Assembly (NCBI GenBank): GCA_027487775.1
Contig: JAIYCY010000025.1
Location: forward strand, 459,692 to 523,691
DNA: 64,000 nt
DNA from: Planctomycetaceae bacterium
Lineage (GTDB): Bacteria > Planctomycetota > Phycisphaerae > Tepidisphaerales > Tepidisphaeraceae
Reading direction: 5' to 3'
Position 1 is the stretch's first letter, and the number at the start of each line of letters is the position of its first letter. This document shows positions 52,541 through 61,575 of this stretch, piece by piece. The translations under genes were made by a program, and so were the position numbers. Under the pieces are notes generated by a model. It did not search any database. It was not told the origin of the DNA and worked only from the letters and a program-made list of their open reading frames with translations.

Positions 52541-54334
52541 ATGCAAATCCGCAACTTCTCCATCATCGCCCACATCGACCACGGCAAGAGCACGCTCTCG
52601 GATCGCCTTCTCATGGCTGCCGGCGCGATCACCGAACGCGAGTTCCACAATCAGATGCTCGACGACATGGATCTCGAGCGCGAGCGAGGCATCACCATCA
52701 AGGCGTCGGCGGTCAGTGTCTTTACCGAACACAAGGGCGAGAAGTTCATGCTTAACTTCATCGACACGCCCGGCCACGTCGATTTCCATTACGAGGTGCA
52801 GCGTGCACTTCAGGCCTGCGAAGGCGCGATCCTGGTCGTCGATGCGACCCAGGGCGTACAGGCGCAGACCGTTGCCAACGCCTATGCAGCAGTCGAGGCG
52901 GGACTGGAGATCATTCCCTGCATCAACAAGATCGATTTGCCCAGCGCAAGGCCGATCGAAGTCGCTGAAGAAATCGAACAAGTTCTGGGCATCCCCGCCG
53001 AAGACGCCATCAACGTCTCGGCCAAGAGCGGCGTGGGCATTCCCAACCTGCTCGCTGCGATTTGTGATCGTCTGCCCGGCCCGCGTGGCAAGCGTGAAGA
53101 CCCCACCCGCGCGCTGATCTTTGATAGTATCTACGACGATTATCGAGGCGTGCTCGCGTATGTCCGTTGCATCGATGGATCGCTCAAGAAGGGCGATCGT
53201 TTCACGTTCATGGGCAACGGCAAGGGCTATCAGATCACCGACTTGGGTAAACTCTGCCCGCGGCCCAAACAAGTGGAAGTCATCGGGCACGGCGAGGTGG
53301 GATTCCTTGTCGCTTCGATCAAAGACCTGCATGACGTGCGCGTGGGTGACACCATCACCCTCACCGACCGGCCGGCTGCCGAACCCTTGCCGGGCTATAA
53401 GCCGATCCAGCAGATGGTCTACTGCGATTTTTATCCGTCCGGCAAGACGCAATATCAGGATTTGCGTGACGCGATGGACAAGCTGAGCCTCAACGACGCC
53501 AGCTTCAGCTTCGAGCCGGAGAACTCCGACGCCCTCGGCTTCGGCTTCCGCTGCGGATTCTTGGGCCTGCTGCATATGGAGATCATTCAGGAGCGTCTTG
53601 AGCGAGAATTCAGCATCGAGATCATCCAGACTGCCCCGACTGTCACTTACGAGATTCTTAAGACTGACGACACCGTCTTGCTCATCGATTCGCCGAGCGA
53701 GCTTCCCGATCTCACGATTGTGAAGGAGGTGCGTGAGCCGTTCATCAAGATGTCGTTGATTATTCCGCAGGATTGCGTGGGCGCGTTGATGAAGCTCTGT
53801 GAGGATCGCCGGGGCACTTATAGGAAGACCGAGTATCTCGGCAACAGCAATCGCGTGATCCTCGAATACGAGATTCCGCTCGCCGAGGTGATCTACGATT
53901 TTTACGACCGTCTCAAGAGTGCGACCAAGGGCTACGGCACGATGGATTACGAATTCATCGGCTTCCGCGAGGGCCGGCTGGTCAAGGTCGATATCCTTGT
54001 GAACGGCGATCGCGTCGATGCGCTCAGTCTGATCGTGCATCGCGACAATGCGGAAGCGCGGAGTCGCAAGTTGCTTGTTCGATTGAAGGAAGAAATCGAT
54101 CGGCACCTTTTCGAGATTCCGTTACAGGCAGCGATCGGCGGCAAGGTGATCGCGCGTGAAACGATCAAGAGCGTCGGCAAGAACGTCACCGCCAAGTGCT
54201 ACGGCGGCGACTTCACGCGAAAGCGGAAGCTGCTCGAGAAGCAAAAAGAGGGCAAGAAGCGCATGAAGCGCATGGGCAGCGTCGACATCCCGCAGGAAGC
54301 CTTCATGGCCGTCCTCGAATCCAGCGAAGACTGA
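52541..54334 (+). CDS. lepA: Translation elongation factor 4 (LepA)
   Basis: 597 residues from the ATG at 52541, where the family N-terminus begins ([22 protein letters not shown]); an ATG at 52511 would add ten residues and has AGGGA 14 bases upstream. Ribosome-dependent GTPase. G1 [10 protein letters not shown]2 [11 protein letters not shown]3 DTPGHVDF, G4 NKIDLPSA, then EF-G-like domains and the LepA-specific C-terminal domain with [28 protein letters not shown]. Length is normal. Stands alone between a minus-strand secreted protein and a convergent oxidoreductase. Confidence 0.96.
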   Translation: MQIRNFSIIAHIDHGKSTLSDRLLMAAGAITEREFHNQMLDDMDLERERGITIKASAVSVFTEHKGEKFMLNFIDTPGHVDFHYEVQRALQACEGAILVVDATQGVQAQTVANAYAAVEAGLEIIPCINKIDLPSARPIEVAEEIEQVLGIPAEDAINVSAKSGVGIPNLLAAICDRLPGPRGKREDPTRALIFDSIYDDYRGVLAYVRCIDGSLKKGDRFTFMGNGKGYQITDLGKLCPRPKQVEVIGHGEVGFLVASIKDLHDVRVGDTITLTDRPAAEPLPGYKPIQQMVYCDFYPSGKTQYQDLRDAMDKLSLNDASFSFEPENSDALGFGFRCGFLGLLHMEIIQERLEREFSIEIIQTAPTVTYEILKTDDTVLLIDSPSELPDLTIVKEVREPFIKMSLIIPQDCVGALMKLCEDRRGTYRKTEYLGNSNRVILEYEIPLAEVIYDFYDRLKSATKGYGTMDYEFIGFREGRLVKVDILVNGDRVDALSLIVHRDNAEARSRKLLVRLKEEIDRHLFEIPLQAAIGGKVIARETIKSVGKNVTAKCYGGDFTRKRKLLEKQKEGKKRMKRMGSVDIPQEAFMAVLESSED

Positions 54335-54424
54335 TCAGACACGAGATCCTCGCATCTCAGCATTAGCTCTCGCATCGCAGGCGAATCTATAGACGCGTAG
54401 GCGAATGCTTGGCATCGCGATCAC

Positions 54425-55468
54425 TCACCACGCCCCGCCAACCTCCAGAACCACCTTTCCCATCGGCCCGCGCGCGAGGCGTGCGAAGGCTTCGGGCAAC
54501 TTCTCAAACGACCAGGTGCTGTCCACCAATGGACTCGCACCAGTTGTATCCATCAGCCGCAACACCTCCGCCCAAGCCCGCCTAGCCTCGTCGCGCGTGT
54601 ACGTTCCCACCGCCACGCCGCCGATCCTGATCCGCCTGAAGAACAGACTCGCCGTGTTGAATTGCGGCACGACGCCCGCCAATCGACCCACGCAACTCAC
54701 GCGCCCGTTCATCCCCAAGCTCGCAATCACGTCACCAAACCCTGACCCGCCGACATTATCAATCGCCAAATCCACCTTCCCCACCTCCGGCCGCTTCCAC
54801 CACTCCGGGTGCGTCGGATCGATCACCTCATCCGCGCCGAATTGTTTCAACGCCTGTCGTTTGTTTTCATCACGCGAAATCGCAATCACACGATGCCCCA
54901 TCGCCCGGGCAAGCTGCACACTCGCCACGCCCACCCCGCCGGATGCGCCCGTGATCAACGTCGTACATCGCTTGGGCAGATCACTCCACTGACAAATCGC
55001 CTGATGCGCGGTCAGATAAACGAGCGTCGCACCGGCTGCCTGTTCAAGGCTCCAGTCGCGCGGTACATCGATCAAACTCTCCGCCTTCACCGCCACATAC
55101 TCCGCAAACGTCCCCCACTCGCTCACACCCGTCTCGCCACGCACGATAGCGCGCACGCTCCCGATCGGATGCCCCTGTGCACGTGCACCGACCGCCACCA
55201 CCTGACCCACGCCGTCGCGACCCAGCACATGCGGCAGTTTCGGCTTCGCCGGATACGCACCTTCCGCCACGTATCGATCTGCAGGATTAAGAGCGGCAAA
55301 TCGGATGCGCAGCAACACCTCACCCTCGCCTGGGATCGGCACGGTTGCATCATCGACCAGCCGCAGCGCCTCCAGGGATGAAATCGAATCGAGCAGCCAC
55401 GCCCGCATGCGTTCGGGAATCGCGTCAACTTTTTCAAGATTCCTCGAGGCAGCATTCGCATCGCTCAT
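54425..55468 (-). CDS. MDR-family quinone oxidoreductase / zinc-free alcohol dehydrogenase
   Basis: 347 residues from the ATG at 55468. Medium-chain dehydrogenase: N-terminal GroES-like domain (VLLRIRFAALNPADRYVAEGAYPAKPKLPHVLGRDGVGQVVAVG) and a Rossmann NADPH domain (TTLITGASGGVGVASVQLARAMGHRVIAISRDENK). The zinc-binding Cys/His cluster of alcohol dehydrogenases is absent, so it fits the quinone-oxidoreductase/enoyl-reductase side. Substrate unknown. Divergent from polA with 46 bases between the two start codons. Confidence 0.9.
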   Translation of the reverse strand: MSDANAASRNLEKVDAIPERMRAWLLDSISSLEALRLVDDATVPIPGEGEVLLRIRFAALNPADRYVAEGAYPAKPKLPHVLGRDGVGQVVAVGARAQGHPIGSVRAIVRGETGVSEWGTFAEYVAVKAESLIDVPRDWSLEQAAGATLVYLTAHQAICQWSDLPKRCTTLITGASGGVGVASVQLARAMGHRVIAISRDENKRQALKQFGADEVIDPTHPEWWKRPEVGKVDLAIDNVGGSGFGDVIASLGMNGRVSCVGRLAGVVPQFNTASLFFRRIRIGGVAVGTYTRDEARRAWAEVLRLMDTTGASPLVDSTWSFEKLPEAFARLARGPMGKVVLEVGGAW

Positions 55469-55514
55469 GGTCTTTGTGATGTTACGAAGCCCCGCCTCGA
55501 ATACCATCGGGCGT

Positions 55515-58376
55515 ATGTCGCGACCGAGCTTCTATCTCATCGACGGGCACGCCCACATCTTTCGCAGCTACTTCGCACCGTTCCGCGCACTCACCAGCCC
55601 CGACGGCAGGCCTGTCAAAGCACCTTTCGTCTTCGCGCAAATGCTCATCAACATTGCCGAGACGCGCAAGCCCGACTACTACGCCTGCGTTCTCGATCAC
55701 GGCGACGAATCCACGTTCCGGCGCAAGCTCTATCCGGAGTACAAAGCCCACCGCACCCCGCCGCCCGACGATTTTTTCCCCCAGCAGCAAATCATTTTTG
55801 AGCTGCTGCGTGACTCAGGCCTGCCCATCTTCGAAGCTCCGGGATTCGAGGCCGACGACATTCTCGCGACCTTCGTCCACGCACTGCGCGACCGCTTCGA
55901 CATCTACCTCGTCAGCCGCGACAAAGACCTTCGCCAACTGCTCGGGCCCGGCGTTTACATGCTTGATGTCCAGAACAACGACGTCATCGACGAAGCGAAG
56001 ATGCGCGCCAAGCTCGGTTACGGCCCCGAGCAGTCCGTCGAGATCCAAACCCTCATCGGCGACGCAACGGACAACGTTCCCGGCATCCCCGGCGTCGGCG
56101 AAAAGACCGCCGCCGAGCTTCTCTCGCGCTTCGGCACGATCGACAACGTCTACAACCATCTGGATCAACTGAAATCCAAAAAGAAGCTCGTCGAAAATCT
56201 AGTCGCACATCGCGGGCTGCTTGATCTCTCGCGCACGCTCGTGACGCTCCGCACAGACGTTCCCATCGATACCGATCCCGATCGTTGCCGATTTCAGGGC
56301 TTTGATCTCGACGCACTGCGCCCGCGGTTGCGTTCGCTGGGCTTCACCTCGCTCGACGCACGTCTCGGCCACGCCGATGCGCATCTCGGGCAGGCCGATG
56401 CTTCTAGCGCACGATCGACGTCCAAATCTGGCATGTCACATGACGAGCCCGACTCGCTCTTCTCACAGCACACAGCATCGATCGCTGCGCCTCCGACACG
56501 ACCTCAATCCAAGAGCGTCGCGAAAGCGACGGAGACCAGCACATCGCCCATCGCCGAGCCGATCACCAGCCGCGGGCTTCCGTATGAAATCGTCGACTCG
56601 ATCGAAGCCCTCGATCGACTGATCGAAGACCTCCGCCTCGCGAAGCGCTTCGCCTTCGATACCGAGACGACCGGGCTGCGTCCGACACAGGCCGACCTCG
56701 TCGGACTCAGCTTCGCCTGGCGCGAGGGGCACGGCGTGTATGTGCCGGTGCGCGGGCCGATGGGTTCACGCACGCTCGACGAATCACTCGTGATCGAAAG
56801 GCTCAGGCCGATCCTCGAAGACCCTTCGATCGAAAAGATCGGCCACAACATTAAGTTTGATCTGCTGGTCATGCGTCGCGTCGGCGTGCGTCTTGGCGGG
56901 GTCAGTGGAGATACGATGCTGCTCGCGTTTTTGCTTGACGCGTCGATGAGCGGCTACGGCATCGATGCGCTTGCGCTTCGGCACCTCAACTTCAAGAAGG
57001 TCCCCACAAGCGACCTCATCGGAACCGGCAAGAAGCAGACGTCGATGGACATGGTCGACATCGCCAGTGTCGGTCACTACGCCGCCGAGGATGTCGATGT
57101 CTGCCTTCGCCTTGATCAATTGCTGCGCCCGCGTTTGGAGGCGTTGCCCGAGCTGCACGCCCTGTATCGCGATCTCGAATTGCCTGTCATGCTCAGCCTT
57201 GTCGAGATGGAATGGAACGGGATTCGCGTCGATCCCGGCGTGCTGCGCGAACAGTCGGGCGTCTTGGCCCATCGCATCGAGAAGCTTCACGACGAACTCA
57301 TGCAGGCGGCCGGCACGCAATTCAATCCCGACTCGCCCAAACAACTCGCTGACGTACTCTTTAATCGTCTGCAACTCAGTCCGCTGAAAAAGACCAAGAC
57401 CGGCTACAGCACGGACGTTGAGGTCCTCGAAAAACTCGCCGACGAGCATCCTGTTCCGAAGTTGATTCTCGCCTATCGCTCGCTGGTCAAACTCAAGAAC
57501 ACCTATCTCGACACGCTGGCCACCGAGATCAATCCCAGGACGGGTCGGATTCATAGCAGCTTTAACATCACCGGCGCTGCGACGGGCCGACTGAGCAGTT
57601 CTGATCCGAACCTGCAGAACATTCCGATCCGCACCGACGAGGGCCGTCGCATTCGCCTTGCGTTCATCGCCGACCCTGGCAACACGCTTCTCGCGGCCGA
57701 CTATTCGCAGATCGAGCTGCGCGTGCTCGCGCATCTCTCGGGTGAGGCTGCACTCAAACGCGCGTTCGAAAACGACGAAGACATTCACTCCGCCGTCGCG
57801 AGCGAGGTCTTCGGCGTCCCGCTGTCGGATGTATCGCGCGATCAGCGTGCCCGCGCCAAGGTCATCAACTTCGGCATCATCTACGGCATCACCGCCGTCG
57901 GACTGGCACGCCGCATCGAAGGCGTCAGCGTCCCCGAAGCCCAGCGTTTCATTGACGACTACAATCGACGTTTCCCCGGCGTCACACGATTCATGCGGGA
58001 ATGCGTCGAGTTCGCCCGGCAACACGGCTACGTCCAGACCATTCTCGGCAGGCGTCGCCCGCTGCCCGACATTCACGCGGGCGTCATCAGCATCCGCAAC
58101 ATGAACGAACGCATGGCCATCAACAGCGTCGTCCAAGGCTCCGCCGCCGATCTGATCAAACGCGCGATGATCAACCTTCAATCGCGCATCACGAGCGAGC
58201 AACTCCCCGCGCGAATGTTGCTACAGGTTCACGACGAACTCGTCCTCGAAGCGCCGATCTCTGCCGTCGATTCACTCAGCGTCGTGATCCGCGCGGAGAT
58301 GGAAGGGGCGATGAAACTCGACATCCCACTCAAAGTGGAGATCGGCATCGGCTCCAACTGGGCCGAGACCAAGTGA
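55515..58376 (+). CDS. polA: DNA polymerase I
   Basis: 953 residues from the ATG at 55515, where the conserved N-terminus begins (FYLIDGHAHIFRSYFAPF). Three activities look intact. The 5' nuclease (residues ~1-300) shows VLDHGDESTFRRKLYPEYKAHR, FEADDILATF and LIGDATDNVPGIPGVGEKTA. The proofreading exonuclease has FDTETTG (381-387), GHNIKFDL and YAAEDVDVC. The polymerase has motif A LAADYSQIELRVLAHLSG with Asp729, motif B RARAKVINFGIIYGIT, and motif C VHDE (905-908). A linker of ~65 residues between nuclease and exonuclease is low-complexity (AHLGQADASSARSTSKSG). The ORF is open upstream, but over the divergent oxidoreductase gene. Confidence 0.97.
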   Translation: MSRPSFYLIDGHAHIFRSYFAPFRALTSPDGRPVKAPFVFAQMLINIAETRKPDYYACVLDHGDESTFRRKLYPEYKAHRTPPPDDFFPQQQIIFELLRDSGLPIFEAPGFEADDILATFVHALRDRFDIYLVSRDKDLRQLLGPGVYMLDVQNNDVIDEAKMRAKLGYGPEQSVEIQTLIGDATDNVPGIPGVGEKTAAELLSRFGTIDNVYNHLDQLKSKKKLVENLVAHRGLLDLSRTLVTLRTDVPIDTDPDRCRFQGFDLDALRPRLRSLGFTSLDARLGHADAHLGQADASSARSTSKSGMSHDEPDSLFSQHTASIAAPPTRPQSKSVAKATETSTSPIAEPITSRGLPYEIVDSIEALDRLIEDLRLAKRFAFDTETTGLRPTQADLVGLSFAWREGHGVYVPVRGPMGSRTLDESLVIERLRPILEDPSIEKIGHNIKFDLLVMRRVGVRLGGVSGDTMLLAFLLDASMSGYGIDALALRHLNFKKVPTSDLIGTGKKQTSMDMVDIASVGHYAAEDVDVCLRLDQLLRPRLEALPELHALYRDLELPVMLSLVEMEWNGIRVDPGVLREQSGVLAHRIEKLHDELMQAAGTQFNPDSPKQLADVLFNRLQLSPLKKTKTGYSTDVEVLEKLADEHPVPKLILAYRSLVKLKNTYLDTLATEINPRTGRIHSSFNITGAATGRLSSSDPNLQNIPIRTDEGRRIRLAFIADPGNTLLAADYSQIELRVLAHLSGEAALKRAFENDEDIHSAVASEVFGVPLSDVSRDQRARAKVINFGIIYGITAVGLARRIEGVSVPEAQRFIDDYNRRFPGVTRFMRECVEFARQHGYVQTILGRRRPLPDIHAGVISIRNMNERMAINSVVQGSAADLIKRAMINLQSRITSEQLPARMLLQVHDELVLEAPISAVDSLSVVIRAEMEGAMKLDIPLKVEIGIGSNWAETK

Positions 58377-58448
58377 TTCCAGCTCGACACGCCCCATCTG
58401 CCTCGATCATTCGCCCGGCTGAGATCGATGAACCATCGCACAGGCGAT

Positions 58449-58526
58449 TTGACCTTCTCAGGTCGCGTTGACCCTCGTCAGGTCGTGTTGACCTGGTCAG
58501 GTGGTGTTGACCTCGTCAGGTCGTCG
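58449..58526. repeat. Four tandem 19/20-bp palindromic repeats
   Basis: Units at 58449-58467, 58468-58487, 58488-58506 and 58507-58526, each beginning TTGACC and most carrying GACCT-NNNN-AGGTC. The tract lies 73 bases after polA and runs into the end of the convergent DUF1508 gene, whose stop is at 58516. Confidence 0.82.
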
Positions 58527-58911
58527 GGTTCGCGGTCGGCGTGGGTGTGGCAGTCGGTGCGGGAGCGGGGGCGGGTGCTGGTGCTGCTGGCGCGGGGGCT
58601 GCCTTCTTGACTGCTGCCTTCTTCGCGGTCGGCTTCTTCTTCGCTGGTGCGGCTTTCTTAGCCGGCGCGGATTTCACCGCCGGCTTTTTGGCGGCGAGCT
58701 TCTTGGCTGGCGCTTTGGCAGCGGTCTTTGTGGGCTCGGTCATGTCGACGACTTTCGCGCCGGCTGCACCTTTTTGGATGCTTTCGATCGTCTTCATCGC
58801 TTTGGGCTTGGCCTTGTAGCTCTCGCTGGTCGCGATGATTTCGCCGTTGTTGGCAACGAGGTTGAATCGGAAATGGCCTTTGGCATCTTTCTTCACGACG
58901 AACTTCGGCAT
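58516..58911 (-). CDS. DUF1508 protein with lysine/alanine-rich histone-H1-like tail
   Basis: 131 residues from the ATG at 58911, with GGGAG upstream. Residues 1-55 are a DUF1508/YegP domain: KFVVKKDAKGHFRFNLVANNGEIIATSESYKAK then AMKTIESIQKGA. Residues ~60-105 have repeated Ala-Lys motifs (AAKAPAKKLAAKKPAVK, KKAAPAKKKPTAKKAAVKK) resembling bacterial histone-H1-like proteins, and the last ~25 residues are Pro/Ala/Thr. DUF1508 proteins are small and of uncertain role. The tail suggests DNA or RNA binding. The C-terminal codons overlap the tandem repeat tract. Confidence 0.85.
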   Translation of the reverse strand: MPKFVVKKDAKGHFRFNLVANNGEIIATSESYKAKPKAMKTIESIQKGAAGAKVVDMTEPTKTAAKAPAKKLAAKKPAVKSAPAKKAAPAKKKPTAKKAAVKKAAPAPAAPAPAPAPAPTATPTPTANPTT

Positions 58912-59034
58912 ACACAAACTCCCTTGGAGCTAGAAACCGCCGCGTGATCCGCTCAGCCGTTCTGAATCAGACTCGTCGGCGGAGTTCATGATGACGAGTC
59001 GATTTCGCGTTGGCCAACAATCGTTGGCTTTCCA

Positions 59035-59439
59035 TCAGGCTGCCCGCGCGTCGGTGTCGTTCCGCGCGGCTGTAGTCGAGTTGGTTGGGAGCTTGTCCAT
59101 GTCCGATGCTGCGCGTGGATGTGGATCGAGGTCCTGCATCTCTGTAATCACGTCACAGTCGAGGAGCCTCGCCAGCCGCGCGTGGGTTTCCATGAGCATC
59201 AGAACCGCCTCGAGGCACTGCCGGGTGGCCGCGTGCATGTCGGCGGGGTTTGGTGGATTCATGCCTGCAAGGTTGAGTCGGTCGACGAGTTTTGCGATGC
59301 GTGGCCGGCTGGTTTCGGCATAGAACGCGAGCAGTCTGAGTTCCTTCACGATCGGCTCGGGCATCGACGCCTCCACCCATCTCGGCACCACATATGTTTC
59401 GCGCCACGACGCCATGCCGATGGATTCAGTTTGCGACAT
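59035..59439 (-). CDS. Hypothetical helical protein
   Basis: 134 residues from the ATG at 59439, with AGAGGTG upstream. Mostly alpha-helical by composition: PEPIVKELRLLAFYAETSRPRIAKLVDRLNLAG, then AATRQCLEAVLMLMETHARLARLLDCDVITEM. No signal or membrane segment. The family is not recognised. On the same strand as the DUF1508 gene and 123 bases upstream of it; co-transcription is possible. Confidence 0.6.
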   Translation of the reverse strand: MSQTESIGMASWRETYVVPRWVEASMPEPIVKELRLLAFYAETSRPRIAKLVDRLNLAGMNPPNPADMHAATRQCLEAVLMLMETHARLARLLDCDVITEMQDLDPHPRAASDMDKLPTNSTTAARNDTDARAA

Positions 59440-59640
59440 CGAACACCTCTTTAAGCGCACTCAACCGCACCAGCCTGCCGTTCAATTCAGTGATGGGCGT
59501 GCGATGCTTCATGGGTTTCATCGGGCATTCTCAACAGCCTCCTTGATAAAATAATGCACCGCACAATGGAGCGTTTTGTCCCATGGATTAGCTTTACCTA
59601 AACGGGCATCCTATTCTGACCGCTCAACGGAGCAGTTTGA

Positions 59641-60564
59641 ATGTTGAGTGTAAAGCGGGTCGCAGTGACGGGTTCGTCGGGGCGTATCGGGGCGGCGGTG
59701 GTTGCCAATCTGATGGAGCGGGGAATTGAGGTCGTTTGCATTGATCGTCGTGCGCCGCAGAGTCGCAATCGATTCGCGGATTATTCTGGGGCGTCTCGCA
59801 AGGGGCAGTTCGTGTATCTTGATTGTGCCGAGCGATATCAGCTTCAGCCCGTGCTCGAATCCTGCGACGCGGTCGCCCACCTCGGCGAGATCCCCAACAT
59901 CCACGCCGGCGAATCGCATCAGGACGTTTTCTCGCGCAATACGCGCATCGGCTCGACTGTCCTGCAAACCTGTGCCGACCTCGGTATTCAACGCGTTGTC
60001 TACGCCAGCACCTGTCAGGTCTACGGGCTGTGGGGCGATCCGATCCCGATTGCGCCTTTCGGTCCGACGCATCTCCCGATGACCGAAGCCCAGCCCGTTC
60101 GGCCGCTCAACGGTTATTCGCTCTCCAAGGTCGCCAACGAATCCTTTGCCCGGCTCATGACGGATCTCCATGGCATAAGCATCGCCTGCCTGCGGATGCC
60201 CATGGTGATCACTTCGGAGTTGAGAAAGCATTGGTTCAGTCGCAAGCGTTTCGATTCGGCTGAGAGTCTGCGCTATCACGACGGACTCTGGAGCTACCTC
60301 GATGTTCGCGACGCCGCCGACGCGTTCGCGTGCGCCCTGCTGAGGTCTCGCGAATCGCAGCCCAAACCTGACATGGAGATTTACCACCTCACCGCAGACG
60401 ACGTGGTCGGGACGATTTCGCTGCAGGAGCGTTTCACCTGGCCCGACTTCGCCTACCTTCCGCCGCTGCCTGAGGATCATCCCCCGCTCGGCTCGCTCGT
60501 CGATTGCAGCAAGGCCAAGACCGAGCTCAATTGGCAACCCAGGCATCGCTGGACGGATGATTGA
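59641..60564 (+). CDS. NAD-dependent epimerase/dehydratase (extended SDR)
   Basis: 307 residues. Rossmann motif RVAVTGSSGRIGAAVVANL, DAVAHLGEIPNIH, RVVYASTCQVYG, and the catalytic YSLSK (Tyr and Lys). It resembles UDP-glucose 4-epimerase-like enzymes, but the substrate-binding half is divergent and the later RRRGD-type region is missing, so the substrate is not assigned. Stands alone; convergent with the SOUL gene, 27 bases apart. Confidence 0.87.
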   Translation: MLSVKRVAVTGSSGRIGAAVVANLMERGIEVVCIDRRAPQSRNRFADYSGASRKGQFVYLDCAERYQLQPVLESCDAVAHLGEIPNIHAGESHQDVFSRNTRIGSTVLQTCADLGIQRVVYASTCQVYGLWGDPIPIAPFGPTHLPMTEAQPVRPLNGYSLSKVANESFARLMTDLHGISIACLRMPMVITSELRKHWFSRKRFDSAESLRYHDGLWSYLDVRDAADAFACALLRSRESQPKPDMEIYHLTADDVVGTISLQERFTWPDFAYLPPLPEDHPPLGSLVDCSKAKTELNWQPRHRWTDD

Positions 60565-60591
60565 TCGGTTGCGCGTCCGCCGGGGCTTGTG

Positions 60592-61518
60592 TTATTGCCC
60601 CGCCTCGACGCGTTGGACGCGGACCTGCACTTCGTAGAACTTTCGTCCCGACTGCACGCCCGGGCCGTTGTATCCAAGGATGCGCGTTGCTCCTGCGCGA
60701 CCGTCGGCGCGTCGGTAGGTTGTTGCGTTGGCCTCGAGCCATGCGTTGATCTTCGCTTCGCCCTGCTCGACGACATCCTGTCGGATTTCGCCTCGCGCGC
60801 CAAAGACGACAGCTTGATAGCCCGACACATCTTCGACGCGGACCTTTCCCTGCACGCCCGGCGCGCCTTGCTCGAGATGTTCGTACAAGAAAGCCATCGA
60901 CTGCATCGATCCGCGTCCGCGTTCAGCGCCGTCGACGTCGTCTCCATCCATGACTTCCATTTCCACCGGCGCCGTCATCTTCACCTGGTTTTGCTGAATG
61001 TGCGCAAAGAGCATCCAGAAGAACGCCCCCTCCGCCACGCCGTCTTCTCGATCCACGATCGCGAGTCGGTAGGTCGGATACTGCTTCAGCTCCACCTCAC
61101 CCACCGGTGTGAACGGCGGCCAGCCCGGGGGTGTCTCGGCTTCCATCAAGGGCCTGAAAGCCAGTCTCCGCTGCGCCTCAGCAGTCACCGCCGCCCAGTC
61201 CACCGAGTCATCGGAATCCGCAAGTCGCACCAACTCCCTGAGCGCGCCGAGCGGACTGTCGCCGAGCGTCTCGCGCGCGGCCTGCCGGATCATCTCACGG
61301 CTCGCGGTTGCTGCGGCGTCTGTGGGCGTGATCTTTTTGACAAACGCGTCCAGCCGCGCCGTCGCATCGTCGAGCTTGTCCGCCAGATACTTCATCGGAG
61401 CCTCTTCCCGCGTAGCCTGCGTTTCGGTCGCAGTATCTTTGGGCTTGGTCGCATCTTCTGCCTGCGCCCAAACGCCCATCCCCAACACCACAGACGCCAA
61501 CGACAAAGCTCGAATCAC
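60592..61518 (-). CDS. SOUL heme-binding family protein, exported
   Basis: 308 residues from a GTG at 61518, preceded by GGAGG. Signal peptide (MIRALSLASVVLGMGVWAQAE), then ~110 helical residues (KYLADKLDDATARLDAFVKKI) and a SOUL domain: EVELKQYPTYRLAIVD, FFWMLFAHIQQNQVKMTAPVEMEV, SMAFLYEHLEQG, RVEDVSGYQAVVFGARGEI. The MTAPV motif is typical of the family, which in other organisms binds heme or tetrapyrroles; heme binding here is not shown. Periplasmic or lipid-associated location is expected from the signal. Confidence 0.87.
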   Translation of the reverse strand: MIRALSLASVVLGMGVWAQAEDATKPKDTATETQATREEAPMKYLADKLDDATARLDAFVKKITPTDAAATASREMIRQAARETLGDSPLGALRELVRLADSDDSVDWAAVTAEAQRRLAFRPLMEAETPPGWPPFTPVGEVELKQYPTYRLAIVDREDGVAEGAFFWMLFAHIQQNQVKMTAPVEMEVMDGDDVDGAERGRGSMQSMAFLYEHLEQGAPGVQGKVRVEDVSGYQAVVFGARGEIRQDVVEQGEAKINAWLEANATTYRRADGRAGATRILGYNGPGVQSGRKFYEVQVRVQRVEAGQ

Positions 61519-61575
61519 AATGCCTCCGGAAGAGTTGCTGTGATTCTAGGCGCGTGGTGGAGCGCTCGATGGATT

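Noticed and set aside
51519-53117. 532-codon plus-strand frame across the DUF1579 gene and lepA
   Set aside because: It is antisense to a clear DUF1579 gene and then out of frame with lepA; no coherent protein.
52457-54106. 549-codon minus-strand frame opposite lepA
   Set aside because: lepA is certain on the plus strand; the antisense translation has no signal, domain or ribosome binding site.
56784-58202. 472-codon minus-strand frame opposite polA
   Set aside because: Same reasoning: mirrors polA codons and shows no protein family pattern.
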